This document shows, one piece after another, positions 24,784 to 32,999 of a stretch of DNA of 64,000 nt; within the stretch, counting starts at the first letter, position 1, and every line of letters begins with the position of its first letter. The notes under the pieces were generated by a model that saw only the letters and a program-made list of their open reading frames with translations, made no database searches and was not told the DNA's origin. The translations under genes and the position numbers were made by a program. Source of the DNA: Thiofaba sp039822285 (lineage in GTDB: Bacteria > Pseudomonadota > Gammaproteobacteria > Halothiobacillales > Halothiobacillaceae); NCBI RefSeq assembly GCF_039822285.1, contig NZ_JBAJEY010000001.1, positions 806,001-870,000 of the forward strand, read 5' to 3'.

Positions 24784-24803
24784 TGCTACACAATAATGTA
24801 GCA
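24784..24803. promoter_or_regulatory. Inverted repeat upstream of hupE
   Basis: TGCTACA (24784-24790) and TGTAGCA (24797-24803) are perfect arms around CAATAA, 24 bp before the hupE ATG. It could be an operator or a leader hairpin. No known regulator is assigned. Confidence 0.35.
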
Positions 24804-24827
24804 AGACCCCAGCCGAAGAACGTTGCC

Positions 24828-25385
24828 ATGCACCTCCCGCTGCTTGCCCTGCTTTTGTTCCTGCCCATGCTGGCCCAGGCCCACGGCCTGCACGACCATG
24901 GCGGCGGCTGGCTGGCGGGGCTCATCCACCCCCTGCTCGGCCTCGATCACCTGCTGGCCGCCCTCGCCGTCGGACTGTGGGCCGGCACAGCCACAGGATG
25001 GGCCCGTCTTGCCCTGCCGCTTGGCTTCACCCTCGCCATGCTGCTGGCGGCCGCCGTGGGCCATGGCGGTAGCTCGTCCCTGGTGCCCTGGATCGAGCCT
25101 GGCATCGCCAGCTCGCTGCTGGCCCTCGGCCTGATGCTGGCTATGCGTGTCACCCCCCATCCCCTGCTCGCCGCGCCCCTGCTGGTGCTGCTCGCCGTGA
25201 CCCACGGCCTGGCCCATGGGGCGGAGGGCCCGGCCGATGGCCTCACCGCCTACCTGACCGGTCTTGGAGCAACCACCCTCGGCCTGCACCTTGCGGGCCT
25301 CACGCTCGCCCGCCTGCTGCCGGAGGGCATCACGCGCCTTGCAGGGGCAGGGGTGCTTGGGAGCGGTCTGTGGGCGCTGTTTTAA
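24828..25385 (+). CDS. hupE: HupE/UreJ family nickel permease-like protein
   Basis: 185 residues. Signal-like N-terminus (LLALLLFLPMLAQAHG), then the HupE/UreJ hallmark HPLLGLDHLLAALAVGLWAG with its His and Asp-His residues, and five or six hydrophobic segments (LALPLGFTLAMLLAAAVGHGG, VLLAVTHGLAHGAE). HupE of Rhizobium transports Ni2+ for hydrogenase synthesis, and the location between hyp and hydrogenase genes supports that role. It is encoded on the opposite strand to both hydrogenase blocks, and its 3' end overlaps the convergent protease gene by 56 bp. Confidence 0.9.
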   Translation: MHLPLLALLLFLPMLAQAHGLHDHGGGWLAGLIHPLLGLDHLLAALAVGLWAGTATGWARLALPLGFTLAMLLAAAVGHGGSSSLVPWIEPGIASSLLALGLMLAMRVTPHPLLAAPLLVLLAVTHGLAHGAEGPADGLTAYLTGLGATTLGLHLAGLTLARLLPEGITRLAGAGVLGSGLWALF

Positions 25386-25854
25386 GCTGGCCCAGCAGGC
25401 GATCCGCAAGCCGCTTGGCCGCCGCCTCGACCGCAGGGCTTAGGCCTTCACCCGTAAGTTTGCCGAGTTCGATGCCGTGGATCTCCAGCCTGGCAGGACG
25501 AACACGGAGGGCACGCGCCAGTCGCAAGGCCTCTGCCAATCCGAAACCATGGCTGGAGAGCCCGGCGGGCAGGCGTTCCGCCTCCTCGGGCGTGAGCCGG
25601 TACAAGGTGCCGGGGGGCTGACCGCCGCACACCGCGTCGATCAGGATCACGGCCTCCACGCCCTGCAGAAAGTTCAACAGACCAACCCCCGGCCGGTCCA
25701 GCGCCAGGAACTCCACACCCCCCCCTGACGGGAGCCGCGCGCGCAGCTGATCGATCACCCGCCAGCCGACGGCATCATCGCCGAAGGGCGAGCCCAGACC
25801 AATGACACGCAGGGCTCGCCTCTCCCCGCCGGAAGGCTCAGGGCACGTCAGCAC
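25330..25854 (-). CDS. NiFe-hydrogenase maturation protease (HyaD/HybD/HoxW type)
   Basis: 174 residues. The GLGSPFGDDAVGWRVID opening matches the endopeptidase family, with nickel-probing acidic residues in GDDAVG and a later Asp in ILIDAVCGG; SSHGFGLAEALRLA supplies the conserved His. The enzyme cleaves the C-terminal tail of the large subunit after nickel insertion. The start is uncertain: GTG 25854 was chosen as the first plausible start code upstream of the conserved block. It follows the repeat-protein gene by 19 bp. The last 56 bp overlap the convergent hupE, so both 3' ends are constrained. Confidence 0.85.
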   Translation of the reverse strand: MLTCPEPSGGERRALRVIGLGSPFGDDAVGWRVIDQLRARLPSGGGVEFLALDRPGVGLLNFLQGVEAVILIDAVCGGQPPGTLYRLTPEEAERLPAGLSSHGFGLAEALRLARALRVRPARLEIHGIELGKLTGEGLSPAVEAAAKRLADRLLGQLKTAPTDRSQAPLPLQGA

Positions 25855-25873
25855 GCTTCCCTTGGCCCCCTGC

Positions 25874-26758
25874 TCATTTGCCCTTTTCGGCGGCGAAATA
25901 CCAGAAGGGCGCCGGGACATCCGGCAGGCGGATGCCCTGGGCGCGTGCGCGCGCCTGCATCTCCTTGTGGAGGTCGACGATGAAGCGGATCTGATCTTCA
26001 GCGGTCGGCAGAGCGCGCAGCTTGTCGACGTTCTTGCGGTATTCATCCTCGCTCATCAGCCGCCAGCTGTAGATCATGTCCCCAAGGCCGATGCCCGCAC
26101 CGGTCATGGAGTTGCCGCCCCAGTCGGCGATCCCGGCCAGCTGTTGCCTGGCGCGCGCCTGGATGGTGCGGAAGTGCTCACGGTAGAAGCGTTCACGCTC
26201 CTGCTCCGTCTTCAATCCGGCAAGCTTCTGACGGTACTGCGCGATCTCGTCCGGCGTCATGAGATCGGCGCCGTAGATCTGGTAGCCGTATGGGTCGCTC
26301 GTCTCGGCGAGCGGGGCGCGCTGCTGCTTGGCACGCTCCATCATCTGCGCATGATGCTCCACCATGAACTTGAGCTGTTCCTCGGCCGTGGGCAGGGCGC
26401 GCAGCTTGTCGATGTAGGCCGCCCGCTCGGCATCGGTCATGAAACGCCAGCCGTAAACGATGTCCCCCAGGCCGAAGATGCGTCCCCCGTCGCTCGGGGT
26501 GTAACCGGCCCAGTCCGAGAGCGTCGCACCGCGGGCGCGGGCACGCTCGGCAATCTTGCGATAATGCTCGAGGCGGAAGGCGGAAAGCTCCTCGGCGTTA
26601 CGGCAGGCCTTCAGCTCGCGCAGATAGTCTTGTTTCTCCTGGTCCGTCATGAGGTCCGCGCCGTAGATATGCACCGGCTCATCCTGCGCCATGACGGGCA
26701 CGGTACCCAGGGCAAGGGCGGCGCTCAGCGCCGCCGCGATCAATGTCTTGCGATGCAT
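25874..26758 (-). CDS. Exported four-repeat helical protein in the hydrogenase operon
   Basis: 294 residues with a Sec signal peptide (KTLIAAALSAALALGTVPVMAQD, cleavage after AQ or MAQ). The mature protein is four imperfect repeats of roughly 50 residues, each with the pattern LMT-x2-E-x3-Y-x3-L-x2-L-x-T-x2-E-x3-F-x3-H-x9-RA-x3-G. Repeats 1 and 3 begin IYGADLMT; repeats 2 and 4 begin YGWRFMT or YSWRLMS, so the unit is really a duplicated pair. It is rich in charged residues, Met and His (VEHHAQMMERAKQQ). I do not recognise a named function. ATG 26758 has GAGGAG seven bases upstream. It lies 66 bp after hyhL and 19 bp before the protease. Confidence 0.8.
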   Translation of the reverse strand: MHRKTLIAAALSAALALGTVPVMAQDEPVHIYGADLMTDQEKQDYLRELKACRNAEELSAFRLEHYRKIAERARARGATLSDWAGYTPSDGGRIFGLGDIVYGWRFMTDAERAAYIDKLRALPTAEEQLKFMVEHHAQMMERAKQQRAPLAETSDPYGYQIYGADLMTPDEIAQYRQKLAGLKTEQERERFYREHFRTIQARARQQLAGIADWGGNSMTGAGIGLGDMIYSWRLMSEDEYRKNVDKLRALPTAEDQIRFIVDLHKEMQARARAQGIRLPDVPAPFWYFAAEKGK

Positions 26759-26824
26759 GGCTGATCTCCTCACTCGGTTATCACAGTCAGGACTATAGGA
26801 GACGATCCCCCCATTCGCAGGAGA

Positions 26825-28120
26825 TCAAAGCCGCTCGACGTCGAGCTCGAGAAAATGGGTGGCGCAGGAGATGCACGGGTCGTAGTTGCGGATCACCGTC
26901 TCCGCACGCAGGCGCAGGGCATCGTCCGGCGCATCGAGGCCGAAGGCGAGCAGGCTGCGGCGCAGGTCCTCCTCGATGCGCGCCTGGTTCTGGCTGGTGG
27001 GCGGCACGATACGCGCGGCACGGACGATGCCCGCCGCATCGAGCAGGTAGCGGTGCCAGAGGATGCCGCGCGGGGCCTCGGTTGCGCCAAAACCTGCCCC
27101 GGCGCGCGGCCGCACCTCGACATGAGGGGATGCAGGCAGGCTGTAGGCCTCCAGCAGACGGATGGCCTCGAGCAGGGCGAGGTGGATCTCCACCGCGCGC
27201 GCCACCACGCTGTGGAACATGTTGCGGCTGGGGAAACGGATGCCGGTCGCCTCCAGCAGGGCGCGGGTGGCCACCGGCAGGCGATCGAGGTTGAGGTTGA
27301 GCCGGGCGAGCGGGCCGACCAGGTAGGGCTCGCCGTGCAGCAGGGCGAACAGGGCGGTCGAGTGCGGACGGTGTTCCTCGGCAAAGTGCGCCTCGAAATC
27401 CGCCGGGGCGATATCCAGTCCCTGGCTTGAAACGATCCGCCCCACCGCCATGGGATAGTCCGTAGGATGGCGCAAGGCCACGCTGACAAAATCCTGCGCA
27501 TCCTCGGGCAGCGGCAGGGAGGCCGCCCAGCCGATGAGGGCCTCGGCCGCGGGCAGGGCCTCGCGCAGCCTGGTCAGCATGGCTTCCACCTCCGCCATGG
27601 AGGGGGCATGGTGGAAGCCGCCCACGCAGGCGCCGACCGGATGCACGGAGCGGCCACCGAACAGGCGGATCAGGTCGTTACCGAGCCCCTGCAAGGACAG
27701 GCCGCGGCGCACCACCTCGGGATGGTCGGCGGCCATCGCCACCGCGCTGCCGTAGCCGAGAAAGTCGGGCGCGGCCAAGAGGTGGATGTGCAGGGCATGG
27801 CTCTGGAGCCATTCGCCGCAGTAGAACACCCTCCGCATGGCCTGAACCCATGGCCCCGGCTCGAGACCGAAGGCGTCCTCCAGCGCGCTGGCCGCGCTCA
27901 TCTGGTAGGCGACCGGGCAAATGCCGCAGATGCGCGCGACGATATCCAGCACCTCGGTGTGGCGGCGGCCTTCGAGGAACTTCTCGAAGTAGCGCGGCGG
28001 CTCGAAGATGTCGAGCGCCAGTTCCGCAATGCGTCCCTGTTCGACGATCAGACGCAAGGCCCCCTCCCCCTCCACCCGGGTGAGGGCCGGGACGTGGATG
28101 GACACCGTGCGCTCACTCAT
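26825..28120 (-). CDS. hyhL: NiFe-hydrogenase large (alpha) subunit, group 3b type
   Basis: 431 residues carrying the NiFe active site. The N-terminal ligand motif is RICGIC (about residue 64) and the C-terminal one is DPCISCATH (about residues 414-422). Only nine residues (FLELDVERL) follow the last His, forming a short cleavable tail. FHHAPSMAEVEAML and HPVGACVGG are family-typical. Together with the three preceding genes it forms the beta-gamma-delta-alpha set of cytoplasmic bidirectional NAD(P)-linked hydrogenases (Pyrococcus hydBGDA, Thermococcus hyhBGSL). Such enzymes oxidise H2 with NAD(P)+ or evolve H2, and some reduce sulfur. ATG 28120 overlaps the small-subunit stop by eight bases. 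Confidence 0.92.
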   Translation of the reverse strand: MSERTVSIHVPALTRVEGEGALRLIVEQGRIAELALDIFEPPRYFEKFLEGRRHTEVLDIVARICGICPVAYQMSAASALEDAFGLEPGPWVQAMRRVFYCGEWLQSHALHIHLLAAPDFLGYGSAVAMAADHPEVVRRGLSLQGLGNDLIRLFGGRSVHPVGACVGGFHHAPSMAEVEAMLTRLREALPAAEALIGWAASLPLPEDAQDFVSVALRHPTDYPMAVGRIVSSQGLDIAPADFEAHFAEEHRPHSTALFALLHGEPYLVGPLARLNLNLDRLPVATRALLEATGIRFPSRNMFHSVVARAVEIHLALLEAIRLLEAYSLPASPHVEVRPRAGAGFGATEAPRGILWHRYLLDAAGIVRAARIVPPTSQNQARIEEDLRRSLLAFGLDAPDDALRLRAETVIRNYDPCISCATHFLELDVERL

Positions 28121-28904
28121 CGGCGAATCCCGGGCGATAGTGGGCCAGCGCCTGCGCGTGGAAGGCCGGGGCCTGGCTGTTGATGAACAAGAAGCGGCGC
28201 GCGACGTCGGCGGGCGGCAACCCCAGCCCCTCCAGCCGGCGGGCCAGCGCGGCGGTGTTGGGGTTCTCCGCCGGACCGAAGCAGGCATAGCAGTCGCGCC
28301 CGAAGCGCGGACACAGGGCACCGCATCCCGTGCGCGTCACCGGCCCCATGCACGGCATGCCCTGGGTGACCATCACGCACACGGCCTGCTGGCGCTTGCA
28401 CTCCATGCAGACCTTGTCGCGCGTATCCACGGGCGCCACGCCGAACAGCAGCTGGCGCACCGCAGCCAACACCTGGCGGCCATTGACCGGGCAGCCCCAG
28501 AGCTCGAAGTCCACCCGCACATGGGCGCGGATCGGCTCGGCATGGTCCAGGGTGCGGATGAACTCGGGGCGGGCGTAGATCGCCCGTTTCCAGTCCTCGT
28601 TGGACTCATCCAGGTTGCGCAGGGCCTGCAACCCGCCAGCGGTCGCGCAGGCGCCGAGGGTGACAAGGAAACGGCTCTTCTCGCGCACCTTGTGGATGCG
28701 TTCCACCTCCTCCGGAGTGGAAACGCTGCCCTCGATAAAGGCGATGTCCACCTCGGCCTCCTCGTCGTCCATCCCGGCCTCGAGGAAGTGGGAGATGTCG
28801 ACCAGTCCGGCGAGGGTCAGCAGGTCCTCGCCCGCGTTGAGGAAGGCGAGCTGGCAGCCGTCGCAGGAGGAGAACTTGTGCACCGCGATGCTGGGTTTGG
28901 CCAT
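28113..28904 (-). CDS. hyhS: NiFe-hydrogenase small (delta) subunit, group 3b type
   Basis: 263-residue electron-transfer subunit with iron-sulfur clusters. The proximal cluster motif is KFSSCDGCQLAFLN (about residues 8-21) with later partners in LGACATAGG and ELWGCPVNG. The C-terminal cysteines for further 4Fe-4S clusters are in KVCMECKRQQAVCV and GMPCMGPVTRTGCGALCPRFGRDCYACFG. There is no signal peptide, which separates it from periplasmic uptake hydrogenases and agrees with a cytoplasmic enzyme. ATG 28904 overlaps the gamma-subunit stop (ATGA). Confidence 0.93.
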   Translation of the reverse strand: MAKPSIAVHKFSSCDGCQLAFLNAGEDLLTLAGLVDISHFLEAGMDDEEAEVDIAFIEGSVSTPEEVERIHKVREKSRFLVTLGACATAGGLQALRNLDESNEDWKRAIYARPEFIRTLDHAEPIRAHVRVDFELWGCPVNGRQVLAAVRQLLFGVAPVDTRDKVCMECKRQQAVCVMVTQGMPCMGPVTRTGCGALCPRFGRDCYACFGPAENPNTAALARRLEGLGLPPADVARRFLFINSQAPAFHAQALAHYRPGFADE

Positions 28905-29725
28905 CAGAATCCCCTCGTACCGAGCAGGTCGCGCACCTCGGGCCAGGCAAACACCGGCCCGTCCCTGCAGACGAAGCGGGGGCCGAACTGGCAGTGGCCG
29001 CAATGCCCCACCGCGCACTGCATATTGCGCTCCATGCTCAGGAAGATGTTCTCCTCCGCGAGTCCCTGCCGGATGAGCCCCGTGGCTGCGGCCTTCATCA
29101 TGCCCTCTGGGCCGCACAGCATGGCCATGGCGAGCCCCGCATCGACCTCCAGCCGATCGAACAGGGCCGTCACCAGGCCGACATGCCCGCCCCAGCCAGG
29201 GGGGGCCACGTTGGCGGCGAGCAGCACCCGCACCTTGGGTGCCTTCGCCCAGGCCTCGTACTGCGCACGCCAGATCAGGTCATCGGCATGCTTCACTCCC
29301 TGGATGATGGTCAGGCGACCGTAATGTTCGCGCCGGCGCAAGATGCGGTGGATGATGGATACGGAGGGCGCACAACCGAGGCCGCCAGTGACCACCACCA
29401 CGTCGCGCCCCTCCGCCTCGGTGAGCGGCCACCCCCGGCCAAACGGTCCACGCAGGCCGATGCGATCCCCCGCCCCAAGCGCAGCCAAACCGCGCGTCAC
29501 CCGGCCCACGGCGCGGATGGTGTGGGTCAAGAGGCCCTCGCCCGCATCATCACCGACGATGGAGATGGGCACCTCGCCCACCCCGTAGAGGTAGAGCATG
29601 TTGAACTGGCCGGGCGCGAAGGCATACGGCGCACCGTCCGCCAGGCGCAGACGCAGGGTGAACACGGTCGGCGTCTCCTGGATCCGCTCGACGATCTCGG
29701 CCTCGCGCGGCAGGTAGGGGTTCAT
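28904..29725 (-). CDS. hyhG: Hydrogenase gamma subunit, FAD/NAD(P) oxidoreductase with 2Fe-2S motif
   Basis: 273-residue ferredoxin-NADP reductase-like subunit that exchanges electrons with NAD(P). FAD-binding region about 30-110 (FAPGQFNMLYLYGVGEVPISI), nucleotide-binding region about 110-225 (VVVVTGGLGCAPSVSIIHRIL, AMLCGPEGMM) and a C-terminal 2Fe-2S motif (MQCAVGHCGHCQFGPRFVCRDGPVF, about residues 235-260). It is related to sulfide dehydrogenase and dihydroorotate dehydrogenase electron-transfer subunits. ATG 29725 overlaps the beta-subunit stop by four bases. Confidence 0.93.
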   Translation of the reverse strand: MNPYLPREAEIVERIQETPTVFTLRLRLADGAPYAFAPGQFNMLYLYGVGEVPISIVGDDAGEGLLTHTIRAVGRVTRGLAALGAGDRIGLRGPFGRGWPLTEAEGRDVVVVTGGLGCAPSVSIIHRILRRREHYGRLTIIQGVKHADDLIWRAQYEAWAKAPKVRVLLAANVAPPGWGGHVGLVTALFDRLEVDAGLAMAMLCGPEGMMKAAATGLIRQGLAEENIFLSMERNMQCAVGHCGHCQFGPRFVCRDGPVFAWPEVRDLLGTRGF

Positions 29726-30825
29726 GCCTCACCCTCCCCGCAGATCGCCGCCGCCTCCTCGGTGAGGTCGATGCCGACCGGGCACCAGGTGATGCAGCGC
29801 CCACAGCCCACGCACCCGCTGCGCCCATACTGCGCGTGCCAGCTGCCGAGCTTGTGGGTCAGCCACTGGCGATAGCGCGGCGCGGTCTCGGCGCGGATGA
29901 CGATGCCGTGGATGGACGAGTGCCCCTCGGTGAAGCAGGAGTCCCACACCCGCACATGCTCACTCGTGCTGCCGTCGAGCGAGGGGGCATCGTGCTCGGC
30001 GTGGCAGAAGCAGGTGGGGCAGACGCTGGTGCAGTTGCCGCAAGACAGGCAGCGCTCGGCCACCGCTTGCCAGCGGGCATGGTCGAGGCGGGCGAACAGG
30101 GCGGACTGGAGGTTGCCCGGTGGCAGGCGGCGTGTCTGCCGTGCGGCGGCCTCTGCGATCTCGACCGCGGCACGCTCGCGCTGCCCCGTGCTGGCGGCCT
30201 CGAGCGGGAGCCTGGCCGCTACCGCCGCACCACGCGCACTGCCAATCTCAACCAGGTAGCCGTCATCCATCTCACTCAGGGCCAGGTCAAACCCCCGCTC
30301 GGCGCGCGGACCATCGCCGGTCGAGGCGCAGAAACAGGTCTCGGCGGGGTGGGTGCAATGCACGGCGACGATGAACAGACCCTCCCTGCGCGCCGCATAG
30401 TAGGGATCGCGGATGGCGCCGAGGAAGTGCTGATCCTGCAATTCGAGGGCCGCGAGGTCACAGGCGCGTGCGCCAATCACGGCCAGCGGCGGCTCCCGGG
30501 GCATCGTTTCGCAAAATGACATCCCTCCATCGTCAGCACGCCTCACCCGCCAGAGGGTTTCACACGAGGAGAACAGGAAGGGCTTGAGCGCCTGGGGGCC
30601 GTTGGCCCAAGCAAAACAGCGCGCACCGCCCCCCTTCTCAAGGCGGTAATGCCCTGGCTGCTGCACACCCCGCCAGCCCTGCGGCAGTTCGGCAACATCG
30701 TCCAGGTCGGCGTACAGGATGGCGCCCTCGCTCGCCCGCGGACCGACCACGCGATAGCCCTCGTCGCGAAGGGCATCAATCAGGGACTGCATGGCATGGC
30801 GCGGAAGATAGGTGGCGTGTTCCAT
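29722..30825 (-). CDS. hyhB: Hydrogenase beta subunit, 4Fe-4S ferredoxin-like
   Basis: 367 residues. This is the iron-sulfur relay of the hydrogenase diaphorase module, related to the anaerobic sulfite reductase A / SHI beta family. Two 4Fe-4S motifs lie in the C-terminal half: CLSCGNCTSVCPTCFC (about residue 250) and CVGCGRCITWCPVGID (about residue 338). The N-terminal half has the family's AVIGARACDLAALELQDQHFLG block. ATG 30825 was taken; TTG 30834 is possible. First gene of the operon hyhBGSL, followed by the repeat protein and the protease. The shared upstream region holds the sox terminator. Confidence 0.92.
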   Translation of the reverse strand: MEHATYLPRHAMQSLIDALRDEGYRVVGPRASEGAILYADLDDVAELPQGWRGVQQPGHYRLEKGGGARCFAWANGPQALKPFLFSSCETLWRVRRADDGGMSFCETMPREPPLAVIGARACDLAALELQDQHFLGAIRDPYYAARREGLFIVAVHCTHPAETCFCASTGDGPRAERGFDLALSEMDDGYLVEIGSARGAAVAARLPLEAASTGQRERAAVEIAEAAARQTRRLPPGNLQSALFARLDHARWQAVAERCLSCGNCTSVCPTCFCHAEHDAPSLDGSTSEHVRVWDSCFTEGHSSIHGIVIRAETAPRYRQWLTHKLGSWHAQYGRSGCVGCGRCITWCPVGIDLTEEAAAICGEGEA

Positions 30826-30904
30826 CAGCAGCAAAGCGAGTGGCGTATTGAACTGAACTCGAGGTTCCAGAGTAGCTCACTGCGACCATGCGTGCAGAAA
30901 AACA

Positions 30905-30941
30905 AAAAGCCCGCCGAGTCTTGCGGACTCGACGGGCTTTT
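30905..30941 (-). terminator. Intrinsic terminator after soxD
   Basis: The 16-base arms AAAAGCCCGCCGAGTC (30905-30920) and GACTCGACGGGCTTTT (30926-30941) pair with one mismatch around TTGCG. On the minus strand the stem is followed by a T-rich run, so it ends the soxCD transcript and insulates the downstream hydrogenase operon. Confidence 0.88.
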
Positions 30942-30991
30942 CAGCACGGTGGGCACCGATCAACGACCGGGCCCTGCCTTGGTTGCGAGCG

Positions 30992-31663
30992 TTACTCGCC
31001 GACCTTCTTCACGGCGCCGACAGAAACGTCGCCGACCACGGCCTTGCCTTTAACGATGGGCGCTTCCTTCATGCAGTCTTTCATGCAGCGAGGATTCTTC
31101 ACGTCCGGACGCGGGTCGGTGTAGTAGTTGTCCTGAGCCGGCATCTTGGTCTTCTTGAGGAAGTCCGCGTCGCACACGGCCTTGTCGTCACCGATGACTT
31201 CAGCGATGTACAGGACGTAGCACGTGGTGGCGTAAGCCTCGTCGTTGCTCAGGGACTGCGGCGCGAAGAACGGCATCGCACGACGGATGTAGTCGTACAG
31301 GGTCGGTGCGTGGCCCCACAGGTTGTTGATGCCGCGGGCGCCGACGGTGTCCTCGTCAGACTTGGCGTGCTTCTGCAGGATTTCCAGCTTGTCGCCCAGC
31401 ATCTTCGGGTAGCCCTTGGCACCCTCGCCGAACTCGCCGTGGCACATGGCGCACTTGGCCTGGTAGATCTTCTCGCCGTCAGCGACGGAACCCTTGCCCG
31501 CCGGCAGGTTCTCGCCATCGAAGAAGACGGAGATATCCCACGGCTTGATGGCCTCGTCGGTGATCTGCTTGCCGATGCCGTCATAGGGACCGGCGAAGGC
31601 CATGGAAGAAGCAGCGAACAGCGCTGCCACCAGGGCAGACTTAGAGGTTTTCGATTTGAACAT
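30992..31663 (-). CDS. soxD: SoxD-like c-type cytochrome subunit of sulfur/sulfite dehydrogenase
   Basis: 223 residues with a Sec signal peptide (SALVAALFAASSMAFA) and a single heme c site CAMCH (about residue 71). GINNLWGHAPTLYDYIRRAMPF and SLSNDEAYATTCYVLYIAEVIGDD are typical of the SoxD cytochrome domain. It should accept electrons from SoxC in the periplasm. Canonical SoxD (Paracoccus) is larger and carries two hemes, so this is a short monoheme form. A C-terminal CMKDC pair is unexplained. The start overlaps the end of soxC by 23 bp, which argues for coupled translation. The soxCD assignment rests mainly on the neighbouring SoxC. Confidence 0.78.
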   Translation of the reverse strand: MFKSKTSKSALVAALFAASSMAFAGPYDGIGKQITDEAIKPWDISVFFDGENLPAGKGSVADGEKIYQAKCAMCHGEFGEGAKGYPKMLGDKLEILQKHAKSDEDTVGARGINNLWGHAPTLYDYIRRAMPFFAPQSLSNDEAYATTCYVLYIAEVIGDDKAVCDADFLKKTKMPAQDNYYTDPRPDVKNPRCMKDCMKEAPIVKGKAVVGDVSVGAVKKVGE

Positions 31664-32999
31664 TCTTCACTTCTCCGTTCGCCTCGATCTTCCAGGTCTG
31701 GATCGAGTTCTTGTGGTAGATGCTGTTGGTGCCACGTTCCTTGCGCAGCTGACGCAGGGTCGGCTGGGTGTAACCAGTTTCGTCGGTCACGCGGCTCATG
31801 ATCAGGGTTTCCTTGCCATCCCATTCCCACGGCATGGTGAAACGGGTCAGGCACTTGGAGAACACCGGCTCAACCAGCTTGGCTTCTTTCCAGGTCTTGC
31901 CGCCATCGACGGAAACGTCCACGGCCTTGACCTTGCCACGGCCGGACCAGGCCAGACCACGCACCTCGTAGGCACCCTTGCCGGGGAGCTTCTTGTCCGG
32001 GCACGGGAAAGTCACGACGGAGTTGGCTTCGTTGACCAGGGTGAACTGGCGGAAGCGGCCGTCCGGCATGCCGTCGGTGTAGTGACGGGTTTCCTGATAG
32101 GTGACCAGCGGCTTGTTGCTGAACTTGATGCGACGCAGGTGCTTGATGGACAGGTTGGCTTCGCAGCCCGGCACCACCAGACGGATCGGGTAGCCGTTCT
32201 CCGGACGCAGGGCCTCGCCGTTCTGCGCGTAGGCCACGATGATGTCCTTGTAGATCTTGTCGGCATCGGGAATCGGCTTGCCGAACTGATCCTTGGCCCC
32301 CGGCAGCGGGATGGAGCGCTGCAGCGCGGAACCATCGGCGCCTTCGCCGTAGAACCAGGTGGCTTCCTTCTTGACGCCAACCAGCTTCATCAGGTCGAGC
32401 AGGCTCACGCCCACCCACTCGGAGCAGGAGATCATGCCGTGGGTGAACTGCAGGGAGTCCATCTGGACGCCGCGCCATTCCATACCACCGTTCGCCGGGC
32501 ACTCCATGAACCACACGCCGGACTTCTGCGGCAGACGCTTCAGGTCCTCGATGGTGAAGATCATCGGCTTCTCGACCATGCCGTGGATCACCAGGCGATG
32601 GGTGGACGGATCGATGTCTACGGCACCCGCGTGGTAACGCTCGAAGTGCAGACCCGCCGGGGTGATGATGCCCTCGAGGTCCTGCAGCGGGGTGAAGCTG
32701 ATGGACGCGATGGTGTCGGGGGTCAGCCACTCGACGTTACGACGTACCACGTGGGCTTCGAACTTGGACGGCATGCCGTACGGCACGCTGACCACGCCAC
32801 GACCCAGCATCTTGTTGGTCGGGGGGATGGGCAGCGGATCCTTGACGACATCGCTGGCCACGGCGCGACCGGCTACAGCGCCTGCCGCAAGCGCGCCGCC
32901 TGCAACGGCTACGCTTTTGCGGAGGAACGAGCGGCGAGCCTCGGAGGCCACGGCCTGCTCGTCACCGCTCACCGGCATGGTGATCTTTTCTTCGGACAT
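31641..32999 (-). CDS. soxC: Sulfane dehydrogenase / sulfite dehydrogenase molybdopterin subunit SoxC
   Basis: 452-residue periplasmic molybdenum enzyme of the sulfite oxidase family. A Tat signal (ARRSFLRKSVAVAGGALAAG) fits a cofactor-loaded protein exported folded. The SoxC-specific block FMECPANGGMEWRG (about residues 145-160) contains the cysteine expected to bind Mo, followed by SCSEWVGVSL and the dimerisation domain (VSVDGGKTWKEAKL, FTMPWEWDGKETLIMSRVTDETGYTQP). SoxCD oxidises sulfane sulfur in the Sox cycle. No other sox genes are in this window, so sulfite oxidation is an alternative role. ATG 32999 has GGAG seven bases upstream. Confidence 0.88.
   Translation of the reverse strand: MSEEKITMPVSGDEQAVASEARRSFLRKSVAVAGGALAAGAVAGRAVASDVVKDPLPIPPTNKMLGRGVVSVPYGMPSKFEAHVVRRNVEWLTPDTIASISFTPLQDLEGIITPAGLHFERYHAGAVDIDPSTHRLVIHGMVEKPMIFTIEDLKRLPQKSGVWFMECPANGGMEWRGVQMDSLQFTHGMISCSEWVGVSLLDLMKLVGVKKEATWFYGEGADGSALQRSIPLPGAKDQFGKPIPDADKIYKDIIVAYAQNGEALRPENGYPIRLVVPGCEANLSIKHLRRIKFSNKPLVTYQETRHYTDGMPDGRFRQFTLVNEANSVVTFPCPDKKLPGKGAYEVRGLAWSGRGKVKAVDVSVDGGKTWKEAKLVEPVFSKCLTRFTMPWEWDGKETLIMSRVTDETGYTQPTLRQLRKERGTNSIYHKNSIQTWKIEANGEVKNVQIENL

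Larger units (their letters stand above)
24473..24827. other. Gap between hypC and hupE, filled by palindromes
   Basis: 355 bp without a gene. It holds the four-hairpin array 24566-24754 and a small palindrome at 24784-24803. I looked for a sigma-54 type -24/-12 promoter for hypC and saw none. Confidence 0.7.
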
